A stretch of DNA of 64,000 bases. It comes from Candidatus Sodalis endolongispinus. Lineage in GTDB: Bacteria; Pseudomonadota; Gammaproteobacteria; Enterobacterales; Enterobacteriaceae. The stretch spans positions 248,001-312,000 of the forward strand of contig NZ_JAFJYC010000001.1 in the NCBI RefSeq assembly GCF_018777395.1, given 5' to 3'. This document shows positions 1-8,696 of this stretch, piece by piece (within the stretch, counting starts at the first letter, position 1; each line of letters begins with the position of its first letter). The notes beneath the pieces are model-generated. The model worked only from the letters and a program-made list of their open reading frames with translations. It was not told the DNA's origin and ran no database searches. Made by a program: the position numbers and the translations under genes.

Positions 1-87
1 CCGACCCGGCGCTGCTCTGGCTGATACCCAGCGGCATCAGAGCTGCCGTGGTCGGTGGTTTTAAGGCGGTATCCTCCCCGGCTGCCG
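1..87. other. window edge, no gene identified
   Basis: These bases precede the stop codon of the first acetyltransferase gene. A short leftward reading frame beginning near base 40 runs off the window, so this could be the first codons of a gene on the minus strand, but nothing in it is recognisable. Confidence 0.3.
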
Positions 88-654
88 TTAGCGCACCACG
101 ATTGGCGGCAACGGTGCTTCGGTTTCTTCAGGTTCCGCGGGCGTTGGCAGAATCAACTGATAAAAGGCCAAATCCAGCCAGCGGCCAAATTTATAGGCGA
201 CGTGATTCAGGGTGCCGATATGGCGGAAGCCGGCACGTTCGTGCAGGCGAATGCTGGCCTGATTGGTGCTATCGATACCGCCAACCAAAACATGACCACC
301 CTGTTGTCCGGCGGCGCTAATCAACGCCTGTAACAGCTGCTGGCCCAGACCGCGGCCGCGGTAAGCCTGATGCAGGTAAAGGGAATGCTCCACGGTATAG
401 CGATAGGCTGGCCATGCGCAGAAGGTGCCATAGCTTGCGAAACCGGCCAATTCCCCCGCATCGGTTTGCAGGCCGATAACCGGAAATGAACCGCTGGCCT
501 TGGCCGCAAACCATGTCGTCATGCTGGCGCGGGTGCGCGGACGATAATCATACAGCGCGGTGGAATGCACAATTGCCTCATTAAAAATAGCCAGCATGGC
601 GTCGGCATGCTGTGTTTCCTGGCAGGTAATCAATTGCATAATAGGCGTCTCCAA
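88..654 (-). CDS. GNAT N-acetyltransferase, PAT/MnaT-like
   Basis: A complete 188-residue protein of the GNAT fold, most like the phosphinothricin/methionine-sulfoximine acetyltransferase group (E. coli MnaT/YncA), which moves acetyl from acetyl-CoA to small amines. The acetyl-CoA loop is visible as QAYRGRGLGQQLL around residues 95-108, followed by the characteristic IRLHERAGF stretch near residue 134. The Pro/Glu-rich last 20 residues extend beyond the usual domain. An alternative ATG lies 15 bases inside (639). It is divergent from the XRE-cupin gene with about 55 bases between them. The substrate is not deducible from sequence. Confidence 0.8.
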   Translation of the reverse strand: METPIMQLITCQETQHADAMLAIFNEAIVHSTALYDYRPRTRASMTTWFAAKASGSFPVIGLQTDAGELAGFASYGTFCAWPAYRYTVEHSLYLHQAYRGRGLGQQLLQALISAAGQQGGHVLVGGIDSTNQASIRLHERAGFRHIGTLNHVAYKFGRWLDLAFYQLILPTPAEPEETEAPLPPIVVR

Positions 655-708
655 ATTCTGATTTCTACTATAATAAAACTACACTAAATTAATCAAGGAT
701 CCGCTGTC

Positions 709-1269
709 ATGTCAATTGATTATCTCATTGCCGCGCGTTTGCAGCGGCTGCGTAAACTTCAGGGGTTGACCATCGAGACATTGGCGGCCAAATCGGGCGT
801 GAGTCGCGGGATGATTTCAAAAATCGAACGGCGGGACAGCAGCCCCAGTGCGCATGTGCTGGGCAAATTGGCGGCCGGTCTGGGCGTATCGTTAACGGCA
901 TTGCTTATTGACGAAATGAACGGCAGCGACGGCGAGTTATTGCGGCCACGAGAGAAACAAACCGTATGGCGCGATCCTGCGGTGGGCTATCTTCGCCGCC
1001 AGGTGACGGAGCGCTAGGCCGATTAGGGGCTGGAATTGGTGGAGATTACGCTGCCGCCCGGCGCCAGCGTCAGCTATCCCCGCTGGAGTTCGTCCCCTTA
1101 CCGGCAGCGATTATGGCTGGTGACGGGCGTGCTGGAGGTGACCTACGGTGAAGGGCATTATGCCCTTTCCGCCGGCGATTGCCTGACGTTTGGCGTTGAT
1201 TTACCGCTTGATTTTAGCAATCCTGGTGTTCAGGACGGCCGTTATTTACTGGTGATAGCGGCCAAATAA
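709..1269 (+). pseudogene. XRE-cupin transcriptional regulator, two in-frame stops
   Basis: The N-terminal part is an XRE helix-turn-helix (about residues 8-64, with LAAKSGVSRGMISKIERRDS as the recognition helices). The C-terminal part, in the same frame, is a small cupin sensor domain (from 1036, ending in LLVIAAK). Between them lie TAG at 1015-1017 and TAG at 1024-1026. Whole, the protein would be about 186 residues, the normal size for this family, in which the cupin is thought to bind a small metabolite and tune repression. A plausible ribosome site (AAGGATCC) precedes the ATG. The DNA-binding half could still be made as a 102-residue peptide. Confidence 0.85.
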
Positions 1270-1359
1270 TGACATCATGCGGAAGGTAAGTTTAAGACAG
1301 CCCGCCAGCGACGCTGTCGCGCCAAGCCTGACTTAGTCAACGATGGATGCATACGCCCA

Positions 1360-1785
1360 ATGGAAAATTACACCCTGTCGGTGACCGATGAAATCGAGCC
1401 GGCATTTGAGCAGGTTATTGCCGGGGGTCTGAATCGATTCAATGATGAAATGACCGGTTATAACGATCGACAACCGCTGGCGGTCATTGTACGAGATGCC
1501 GTAACGGAGGCCCCGTTGGGCGGCATCCTTGGACGCTCGTCGCTCGGGCTGCTGTTTCTGGAGCTGTTTTATTTACCCCCCGCGCTGCGCGGCAACTGTC
1601 TCGGCAGCACACTGCTTGCAACCTTCGAGCAGCAGGGCCGCGAACGCGGTTGCCGCTGCGCCGTGCTGTACACCATTAATTTTCAGGCCCCCGCGTTTTA
1701 TGCTCGCTACGGCTGGCGGGCGTTCGGTGAAATTCCCTGCGCGCCGCCCGGCACCAGCCGCATTTTTATGTCTAAGGAATTATAA
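1360..1785 (+). CDS. GNAT family acetyltransferase
   Basis: An uninterrupted 141-residue protein with the GNAT pattern: a central strand ending LELFYLPPALRG, then the acetyl-CoA binding turn (RGNCLGSTLL, a weakened form of the usual Q/R-x-x-G-x-G/A) and a C-terminal APAFYARYGWRAFGEIP segment typical of the family. The substrate is unknown. It lies downstream of the broken XRE-cupin gene with a 90-base gap that shows no clear promoter. The third glycine position of the pyrophosphate loop is kept but the second position is a cysteine, so activity is uncertain. Confidence 0.7.
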   Translation: MENYTLSVTDEIEPAFEQVIAGGLNRFNDEMTGYNDRQPLAVIVRDAVTEAPLGGILGRSSLGLLFLELFYLPPALRGNCLGSTLLATFEQQGRERGCRCAVLYTINFQAPAFYARYGWRAFGEIPCAPPGTSRIFMSKEL

Positions 1786-1846
1786 CACCGACGGATACCG
1801 ACCTGGCCGCGTGGTTGCGCCGGCGGCGTCAGGTCGGGGAAGACCG

Positions 1847-2608
1847 TTAATCGGCAGACAGTACCCGCTGCAAAAAGGTGCGGGTGCGCGGCTGCTGTGG
1901 ATTTGAAAAAATCTGTTCCGCCGGGCCGGATTCCACGATGCGGCCATGATCCATCACCACTACCCGATCCGCCACCTGGCGGGAAAATCCCATCTCATGG
2001 GTAACCACAATCATGGTCATGCCCTCTTTGGCCAGCAGCTTCATCACGCCGAGCACTTCGCCGACCAGCTCAGGATCCAGCGCCGACGTCGGCTCATCGA
2101 ACAGCATCACTTCCGGCTGCATGGCCAGCGCGCGCTCGATGGCGACCCGCTGTTTCTGACCGCCGGACAGGCTCGCGGGCATTGCCTGCGCCTTTTGCTC
2201 CAGGCCTACCTTACCCAACAACGTCATCGCCAGCTGGTGGGCGTCGGTCACCGACAGCCACAACAATTTGCGCGGGCCAATGGCGACATTGTCCAGCACC
2301 GAAAGATGGGGGAATAAATTGAAGGATTGGAACACCATGCCCACGCGCGTACGCAGATGATTTAACTGTTTATCGGGTAAGGTCTTACCGTCGCGGATCA
2401 GGCAGGATCCGCCGATATGCACGGTGCCACGCTCCGGCAGTTCCAATCCGTTACAGCAGCGCCACAGGGTACTTTTACCGGAGCCGCTGGAGCCGATGAT
2501 CACCACCACCTCATTTTGCTGCACATCGAAATCCACCTGATGCAGCACGGTATGCTCTGCATAAGACTTTACCAGACCGCGCACGCTTACCATCGGAGAC
2601 TCGCTCAT
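1847..2608 (-). CDS. polar amino-acid ABC transporter ATPase (GlnQ/HisP-like)
   Basis: This is the ATP-hydrolysing subunit of a periplasmic-binding-protein-dependent uptake system. Walker A (GSSGSGKST), the Q-loop ([10 protein letters not shown]), the signature LSGGQKQRV and Walker B ([12 protein letters not shown]) are all intact, followed by the switch histidine in VVTHEMGF. The start is set at the ATG beginning MSESPMVSV (2608), which overlaps the presumed stop of the permease in an ATGA arrangement; upstream ATGs would add 11 residues. It is the last and only fully intact gene of the leftward operon agmatinase, binding protein, permease, ATPase, so it is probably non-functional in practice. 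Confidence 0.88.
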   Translation of the reverse strand: MSESPMVSVRGLVKSYAEHTVLHQVDFDVQQNEVVVIIGSSGSGKSTLWRCCNGLELPERGTVHIGGSCLIRDGKTLPDKQLNHLRTRVGMVFQSFNLFPHLSVLDNVAIGPRKLLWLSVTDAHQLAMTLLGKVGLEQKAQAMPASLSGGQKQRVAIERALAMQPEVMLFDEPTSALDPELVGEVLGVMKLLAKEGMTMIVVTHEMGFSRQVADRVVVMDHGRIVESGPAEQIFSNPQQPRTRTFLQRVLSAD

Positions 2609-3260
2609 TGCACCATCCCCCCGCATGCAGTCGGCGTTCAAGCCGGGTCAGTAATTGTGCCGTGCACAGCGTCATGACTAAATAGATCACCGCAATGACC
2701 AGGTACACTTCAACCGAACGGTAGGAAACGCTGATGATTTTTTGTCCTTCGTGCATCAAATCATCGATGGTCAGTAGCGAAGTCAGCGATGAATTCTTGA
2801 TAAGCGCGATAAATTCGTTACCGAGGGGCGGGATCATCCGCACGATGGCCTGGGGAATAATGATAAGCCGCATGGCCTGTCCCGACGACATGCCGACAGA
2901 CCGTGCCGCCTCCATTTGACCACGCTCCACCGATTGGATCGCGCCGCGCACAATTTCCGACACGTAGGCGCCAGAATACACGCCCAATCCCATGATGCCG
3001 CACAGGTAGGCGGGCAGCAGGACACCGAACTGCGGCAGACGTAAAATAGAATAAACAGCTGCACCAGCAGCGGCGTTCCCCGGATAAGCGGTGCAAATCC
3101 CATACACCAAGCGTCGTTTGGGATTGAGACGGCCAATGCCAATTAGCATTCCCAGCAGGCATCCCAATAACAGGGATGCCGCGGTAACGCCTATGGTGAT
3201 CTCCGCACCCCGCAATAAATCCGCCCAGCCGGCAAAGGCGGGGGTAAAATCGAGATCCAT
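2605..3260 (-). pseudogene. polar amino-acid ABC transporter permease, frameshifted
   Basis: A HisM/GlnP-type inner-membrane permease. The cytoplasmic EAA loop that docks the ATPase is intact (MEAARSVGMSSGQAMRLIII). Two opposite frameshifts near 3091 and 3049 leave about 20 residues around the second membrane segment in the wrong frame: the expected RGTPLLVQLFIL is present only in another frame. A third lesion is a C6 run (2617-2622). With one more base the frame would end in a TGA overlapping the ATPase start; as it stands, translation runs about 35 residues into the ATPase gene. The start at 3260 has an AAGGG ribosome site. Confidence 0.85.
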
Positions 3261-3281
3261 AATGTACCCTTAGTGCTGAAA

Positions 3282-4012
3282 TTAAGATGAAGCCGATTCA
3301 AACCATTTTTTTACCAGCGCATCGTAGACGCCGTTGTCCTTGAGCGTTTTCAGCGCTGGGTTAATTCCGGGTGGTTTTTACCGACCACCACGCCGTATTG
3401 CTCCACGGTCAATTGTTCATCCAACACGCGGGTAGTCTGACGTACCCTGGCATAGAGTTTGGCTGCGGGTTTGCCTGTCACCACCGCATTGGCCCGGCCG
3501 GTTTCCAGCATATTGAACATTTCCTGGTTTTTCTCCACCTCAAATACCTGGGCCTTGGGGAAATGCTCTTTAACAAACTGGACCGACTTGGTGCCCACCT
3601 GAACGGCGATCTTTTTATACGCTAAATCTTTCGGGCCATTGATGGTTTGATTATTCTTCTGGACCATAATGACCAGGCCGCCGGCATAATAGGGATCGGA
3701 GAAATCGACCACTTTTTTGCGTTCGTCGGTAATATAGATTGCCGACAGTGCAATATCCGCCCGGTTGGCCAATACCGCCGGGACCAATCCTTTATAGTCT
3801 ATATCAACAAACTGGACCGTACGCTTCAACTCTTTGGCCAGCGCATGCGCCAATTCAATATCAAAACCGGTATGCTGATCCTGGTCGATATATTCCATCG
3901 GCGGGAAGGTCGGATCGACCGCAATACGCAACGGCTTGTCGGCCGCTTGCGCGCCGACAATATGAGAACCAAGCAGTAATAACGCAGGGACAAGGCAACG
4001 TGACAGCTTCAT
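3282..4012 (-). pseudogene. periplasmic amino-acid binding protein, C-terminal frameshift
   Basis: A family 3 extracellular solute-binding protein with a Sec signal peptide (MKLSRCLVPALLLLG, cleavage probably after AQA at residue 23) and the family motif GFDIELAHALAK. It would capture the substrate for the neighbouring permease and ATPase. Reading stops early at 3350 after HPELTQR. In another frame the normal C-terminus follows (NPALKTLKDNGVYDALVKKW, then stop at 3282), so one base has been lost near 3358. Only the last 24 residues are affected, and a truncated protein could be exported. The start is supported by TGAGGA six bases upstream. Confidence 0.87.
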
Positions 4013-4073
4013 TTTTCCTCACTTATTAACCAGTTAATAGATGTATTTGGAAACAGTGTAACTCACCCCTGCT

Positions 4074-5052
4074 TTATTCGCCTCGTTTACCGTCAAAGTA
4101 GCCGGCGCGTATGGCGGCGCCAATCAGGTTCAGGACGAGGCGGCCGGCAATCATGCATGATATTTGATGAATATCGCGCGACGGGACAATCTCCACAATA
4201 TCCATTCCTACGACCCGGCCCTTGGCCACTAGGCCGTGAATAAGTTTACGCGCCTGGACAAAAGTGACGCCACCCGGCGCGGGTCCGGCAACTGCGGGCA
4301 TAATCGACGGATCAAGACCGTCGGCGTCAATGGAAAGGTAATAACGCCCGCCGTCGGGAATGCGTTTTAGCACTTCATCCATACCGATATCGTGCAGCTC
4401 ATAGGCGGTAATAATCTGCGCGCCCCATTCACGGGCGTAGTCCGCCTCTTCCTGGCGGGAGCTACCGGTGGCGCGCATGCCGATTTGGATGATATCTTTG
4501 ACGAAAGGATGTTCCGACGCGCGACGCATCGGGCTTGACAGACCATCGTGCACGCCGTTGACCTCGTCGCGCCAGTCGAGATGGGCATCCAAATGGACAA
4601 TGGTCAGCGGGCCCTGATCATCGAACGCGCGCAGGATGGGGTTGGTAATGCCGTGATCGCCGCCGAGAACGATAGGAATGGCACCGGCCTGAAGAATTTT
4701 GCGGGTCGCCTGTTCGGCACGTTGATAATGCCCATCGGGATCGTCAAAATCCGGCACCACGTCGCCGCAATCGACAAAGCGGATGTCGTCGCGATTTTGC
4801 AGCAACGGACCATCGATATCAAAATCATAACGCTCCGGCGCGCGGATGACCCGATCGGAGGCCTGGCGAATCGCCGTCGGCGCGCGGGTTTGATCGTTGG
4901 CGGCATCATCGGGGGGTATAGGGTTTACCATAAGGCATGCCGAGGACCGCGAAATCGGCATCGAGATTATCCAGGTCGAGCGCGAGCTCGGAAAACAGCA
5001 GAGATAGGTGGTTAGTTTTCGGTTTAACGGTTAATGGCTTATTCATTGACAT
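4074..5052 (-). pseudogene. agmatinase/ureohydrolase family, frameshifted near N-terminus
   Basis: A binuclear manganese ureohydrolase (agmatinase, guanidinobutyrase or arginase type) that splits urea from a guanidino compound. The metal ligands are present in LGGDHG, HLDAHLDW and SIDADGLDPSIMPAVAGPA. The N-terminus starts at 5052 (MSMNKPLTVKPK) and reads to GMPYGKPYTP, where a run of six G on the plus strand (4911-4916) holds one base too many; removing it rejoins DDAANDQTRAP. Corrected, the protein is about 325 residues, normal for the family. It is the first gene of the transport operon, suggesting uptake and breakdown of a guanidino compound. The exact substrate is not deducible. Confidence 0.85.
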
Positions 5053-5349
5053 GCCCCTGGCATAAATAAAGCTGACTGATGATAACGGGTGATGTACTGT
5101 TTGGCCTGATCCCTGTGCTGCGGCGAGCTAAGCTATTCGCGTCGCGGGAAAGCTGCCTGCGGCTAACGCCGGTAATCATTGAATACTTGCGTATAAAAGC
5201 AATCGTTTGCCCACGGCACCATAACATCGGTATGCAAAAATACCGAATAATGCCGGGGGATACTGCCGTCGGAACACGATCGGGACGGCAAACCGCACCG
5301 GGCGATTTCGTCCCGGGCCGGTGAAAACATAGCCTGGATGAGGTGGTTC

Positions 5350-5770
5350 CCGCAGGATGATAACGGCCGCAGGTCGAAAATGCCTCGTTAAGGCGGTCAA
5401 GACGTCGCTATACCGGCCAAGAGCCCGGTAGAAAAATGCCCTGAAAGGTGTTGCTGTTCTATTAGTTATTACGGCCAAAGGCCGTTAAAAAAGGGCCGTG
5501 AAGAGGCCATGTTGTTATTGTTTTTGGTCAGGGTGCCGATAAAACAGTGCACTGGTAAGGCAGTATTTATTGTTATGCCGGTAAAGACCGGTAAAAATGG
5601 CCCTGGTGCGGCGCTTTTTATCGTTATGCCGGCCAAACACCGGGAAAAAATGCCCTGGTGAGGCGTTGTTTTATTGTTATACCGGTCAAAAGCCGGTGAA
5701 CAGCCTGCGTGTCGCGAACTTCGTTATTATCATGGCCAAAGGCCGTAACATTACCCCCGGTGTTGCAGCG
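5350..5770. repeat. degenerate ~50-bp hairpin repeat array
   Basis: About eight diverged units repeat every 47-59 bp. Anchors of the GTTATxCCGG type lie near 5407, 5465, 5513, 5572, 5623, 5676 and 5723. Most units contain a short inverted repeat of the form CCGGTcAAAagCCGG or GGCCAAAGGCC followed by an A-rich stretch and TGCCCTGGTGAGGCG. No convincing reading frame crosses the array. It sits in the 945-bp gap between the agmatinase and LysR genes; outside the array (5053-5349 and 5771-5997) I see nothing recognisable. Confidence 0.7.
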
Positions 5771-5997
5771 GTGACTATCGCCCGGGGACAGGCGAGAGCA
5801 ATAATGCTCATCTCAACGTTCCGCCGCTTTTCACTTATTGGTTGCCGGCCGGGAGTGACGACCGGCATTGGGTAAAACAAGGCGGGGGCGACAAAATCGA
5901 GATTTGCCCCGTAGACCTATCCTGCCAAACCCTGGCCGGTTAAAAAACTGCCATTTTTTGCAATCATGGTTACGCTTTATGCAACGGGAAGGCTTGC

Positions 5998-6925
5998 GTG
6001 AAAAAAATATCACCCCTTAATGAACGAGACTTGCGCGCTCTGCGTATATTCCGCGTCGCCGCGCAGGCCAGGGGTTTCTCGGCCGCTGAAAGGTTACTTG
6101 GTATGACTAAGGCCACGATAAGCCGGAAAATCAAGGATATCGAGGATCGGCTTGGTGCCCGCCTTTGTACGCGGGGTCCGCAGGGGTTCGAGCTGACCGA
6201 CGCGGGGCGCGCCGCATTACTCGCGACACAGGAAGCCCTGGATGCCCTGGACCGTATTCGTCCAGAGGTGGATGCCGCGCGCCAGGTCTTAAGCGGCAAA
6301 TTATCCCTGGGATTGACGGATAACGTGATAGGCAATCCGGCCGTGCGGATCCATCTGGCGCTGGGTGCTCTGTGTCGCATGGCGCCGGAGGTGGATTTGA
6401 CCGTCGAAACCCTGACCACCCGAGAATTGATTCGTGCGTTGCTTGATCGCCGGTTGCATGTCGCTATTAAAGGGGTATACTAGTAGCTAGTGGCGCGTGG
6501 CTTCGCTTGAATATGCCGATTTGTTTACTGAACAGCATTACATTTACGGTCTGGCCGAAGGCTCTGTCAGCGGCGCCGCGGCCATGGCAAAACCGGGACG
6601 AAATTTACCCTTGGTTTATCGGGCCGAGTAGCCTTTCGTGGAAGATGCCCTGCAACAGCAGGGTTTTCGCCGCGGGCCGGGGGCGTTTGGTCTGGAGTCG
6701 GTCGATACGCTTATCGCGACGGGCTATTATTCGGGCATTCTGCCGGCGCATTACGCCGCTTTGCTCAGCCCGCGCATTCCGATGCAGGTGATTAATGATA
6801 CGCCGAACTATAAGGTGACGTTCAGCGCAGTGTTCAATAACGCCCGGCCGCTACCACGTAGCGCCGAGGTGCTGGTGGAATTGTTGGCCGCGGAACATGC
6901 CTCTTCAGGTAACCGCGCGCCATGA
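5998..6925 (+). pseudogene. LysR-type regulator, multiple lesions
   Basis: The N-terminal winged helix-turn-helix is well preserved (residues 10-70, with FSAAERLLGMTKATISRKIK). The ligand-binding domain begins normally (SGKLSLGLTDNVIGNPAVRI). Reading ends in consecutive TAG codons at 6481-6486. The rest continues in another frame from about 6490, with a further TAG at 6629-6631, and ends with LPRSAEVLVELLAAE. A normal LysR protein is about 300 residues; the sum of the pieces fits. It is divergent from the agmatinase operon across the repeat array and may once have controlled it, which is inference from position only. Confidence 0.85.
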
Positions 6926-7066
6926 GAATACGCCGTCATGGGCGGCGACAGCATCATTGCTGGCAATAAAAAGGGAGGGAATATCCTGCGAAGCACCGAA
7001 GCACTACTCTCTCTTACGAAATCTTTACTCCTATCAGCTGCAATACAAAGGTACCGCTGCGCAGTA

Positions 7067-7134
7067 CCTTATGGCTAACACCTTAATTGTACAGCTCAGC
7101 CCTTATGACTAACACCTTATTTGTACAGCTCGGC
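7067..7134. repeat. 34-bp tandem duplication across a gene's stop codon
   Basis: Two adjacent 34-base units (7067-7100 and 7101-7134) differ at three positions. The right-hand unit contains the last codons and TAA of the neighbouring DUF1471 gene; the left-hand unit repeats that 3' end just downstream of the gene, including a second copy of the stop region. It looks like a local replication-slippage duplication. Confidence 0.85.
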
Positions 7135-7377
7135 ATTGCCGCTCAGGGTATCGTTACCGCCGGCGGAGATGATGCGATACGAACTGGCATTAGCTGCATC
7201 CGCTTTGGCTGCCAGCTGAGCTTGCAAATCAGACAGGTTGCTGCTGTTGGTGGTAGCGGAGACGACACCGATACGCTGTTGGCCCGCCGGTGTGGAGGTG
7301 ACTTCCTGAGCGGCGAAGCTACCGAAGGACAGCGTGCCCAGTGCAATGGCGGCGATCAGGGTTTTAATGTTTTTCAT
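7117..7377 (-). CDS. small secreted DUF1471 protein (BhsA/YhcN family)
   Basis: An 86-residue protein with a clear signal peptide (MKNIKTLIAAIALGTLSFGS, cleavage after FA near residue 22) and the DUF1471 pattern: a QQRIGVVSATT strand, the LQAQLAAKADAANASSYRI helix and strand, and a short final strand. Family members such as BhsA, McbA and YhcN are periplasmic or outer-membrane-associated stress proteins. It is the second of two tandem paralogues on the minus strand; the next one upstream starts at 7827. The usual C-terminal GTAxIYK is degenerate here (GNAELYK). Confidence 0.85.
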   Translation of the reverse strand: MKNIKTLIAAIALGTLSFGSFAAQEVTSTPAGQQRIGVVSATTNSSNLSDLQAQLAAKADAANASSYRIISAGGNDTLSGNAELYK

Positions 7378-7402
7378 CTTCTGTTCTCTCTTTAGTGTCC
7401 CA

Positions 7403-7424
7403 CCGGCAGGTTATGCTCTGCCGG
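7403..7424 (-). other. hairpin between the two DUF1471 genes
   Basis: A perfect 7-bp stem (CCGGCAG/CTGCCGG) with an 8-base loop lies 26 bases upstream of the distal DUF1471 start. There is no T-run after it on the minus strand, so it is more likely an RNA-stabilising or leader structure than a strong terminator. Confidence 0.45.
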
Positions 7425-7569
7425 AGAGAAGATTATGCGATGGCGCCGGTCACTGATGCACGGCTGGCATCGGAATACTGTGTTGGTCCACTCCGGCGAT
7501 GCAACACCGATTCAGGCCATAAGGAAACGTAGGCGCCAGCGGTTAACGGCGGCGGGCAGGCCGTAGAGC

Positions 7570-7827
7570 TTACTGATAAATTACCGCGGTACCGTGCAGG
7601 TTATTTTGGCCCGAGGTAGAGGTAATCTTGAAAGATTTTGCGCCGGCGGCGTCAGCCTGTGCGGCCAGCTGGCTTTCCAGCGAGGACAGGTTGGTACCAC
7701 CCGTGGCGGAGACGACGCCGACTTTCTGCTGATCGACGGGAACGGTGTTAACCAGATCGGCGGCGAAGCTGCCAAAGGATAAGGTAGCAAGAGCAAGGGC
7801 GGCGATGGTGTATTTGATGGTTTTCAT
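7570..7827 (-). CDS. small secreted DUF1471 protein (BhsA/YhcN family)
   Basis: An 85-residue protein with signal peptide MKTIKYTIAALALATLSFGS (cleavage after FAA) and a complete DUF1471 domain: QQKVGVVSATGGTNLSSLES, the helix LAAQADAAGAKSFKITS, and the diagnostic end LHGTAVIYQ. It is closely related to the gene just downstream (7117-7377), so the pair is a tandem duplication. A GAGAGAAG ribosome site lies just before the ATG. It reads away from the TetR gene at 8697. The promoter region contains two motifs also found in front of the DUF1471 gene at 36586-36837, arguing for control by the linked TetR protein. Confidence 0.88.
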   Translation of the reverse strand: MKTIKYTIAALALATLSFGSFAADLVNTVPVDQQKVGVVSATGGTNLSSLESQLAAQADAAGAKSFKITSTSGQNNLHGTAVIYQ

Positions 7828-7894
7828 AATGTCTTCTCTCTTATAATTAGAATTGGGTATTGGTAATGCGATTGATGGTCGGCGACGTTATTTG

Positions 7895-7914
7895 TTAACG
7901 TTCGATAACTAAAT
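7895..7914 (-). promoter_or_regulatory. conserved DUF1471 promoter element, copy 1
   Basis: The plus-strand sequence TTAACGTTCGATAACTAAAT matches 18 of 20 bases of the element at 36888-36907. In both places exactly 36 bases separate it from the palindromic site farther upstream. It probably includes part of the promoter of the DUF1471 gene that starts at 7827. Confidence 0.6.
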
Positions 7915-7950
7915 ACTAATCTTGTCTGTGGCACCGATCAACCTATTTTT

Positions 7951-7965
7951 TTAATGATTATTAAT
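7951..7965. promoter_or_regulatory. putative TetR operator, site A
   Basis: TTAATGATTATTAAT, one member of a set of four near-palindromes (ideal form TTAATGATCATTAA) found upstream of both DUF1471 promoters and both TetR genes in this window. This one lies 123 bases upstream of the DUF1471 start at 7827. Confidence 0.6.
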
Positions 7966-8644
7966 TTATTTGTCATGTTATTGAATTCACTGTCATTAAA
8001 AGTCACAGACTGTCAATTCAGGTCAGCAGGTATGTCGGAATATCACCGTCAGGCGGAGTGAGAAGCCAGAGCCGCTTGAGGTAGTCCAAGACGGGGAACA
8101 TCGGCGTCATATCTCTACGCGTCGGTTCGCCGGTCAGAGATTTGTTTGCCCCTTGATGCCACGGCTACCGATTGCCGATGCGTACAGGCTGCCGATGGTT
8201 TTTAGCGACAGTATGACAAGGAGGAGGTCGGAGTAGCCGGTGCCCTAAGTGACGAAATAGGTGAGAGGGCTGCGGCATCGCCGTAATGGCAGGGCTGAAT
8301 TATGCGCCCGCTCAATTCGCTGCGCGCGTCGAACGTTTACGACTGTCAGTCGCTGTCGGTTAAACCTTACCGGTATGAGCATGGTACGCGACTGATAACA
8401 GGGTGCCGGCGGCAAACTATCACCGGGTAAGCCGCAACCGGTAAGCTGTCGCCGGTGTCATTAAACAAGGCGCGGGAGTTAACATCGGTCCCAGGCATTA
8501 TGATGCCTGCCGTGGCGCCACCAGTAGGTAACGAACACGCCTCTCAAGCCGGCTACACAGGCGCGTTGACCGGGCAGGGTGTGGAACTGACCTTGTGGAC
8601 ATGAGGGAGTATAGCGCAAAGCGACCTGCGGTGAAACTTAATTT
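7966..8644. other. intergenic region without recognisable genes
   Basis: This is most of the 870-bp gap between a DUF1471 gene and the TetR gene. I find no reading frame with family features. The corresponding gap in the second module is only 236 bp, so this one has either expanded or holds a gene too decayed to recognise. Confidence 0.4.
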
Positions 8645-8659
8645 TTAACGATCATTAAT
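8645..8659. promoter_or_regulatory. putative TetR operator, site B
   Basis: TTAACGATCATTAAT lies 37 bases before the TetR start codon. The equivalent site before the second TetR gene lies 38 bases before its start. This fits autoregulation, as is usual for TetR-family repressors. Confidence 0.6.
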
Positions 8660-8696
8660 TATATGCTACTCTCTCCGGTAACCAAGAGAGGATGCC

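Noticed and set aside
5350-5770. CRISPR array
   Set aside because: Units vary in length and sequence throughout, there is no constant repeat with unique spacers, and no cas genes are present.
7117-7130. C-terminal ELYK of a DUF1471 protein, identical to the end of GFP
   Set aside because: Only four residues match, the protein has a DUF1471 signal peptide and fold pattern, and nothing else resembles a reporter.
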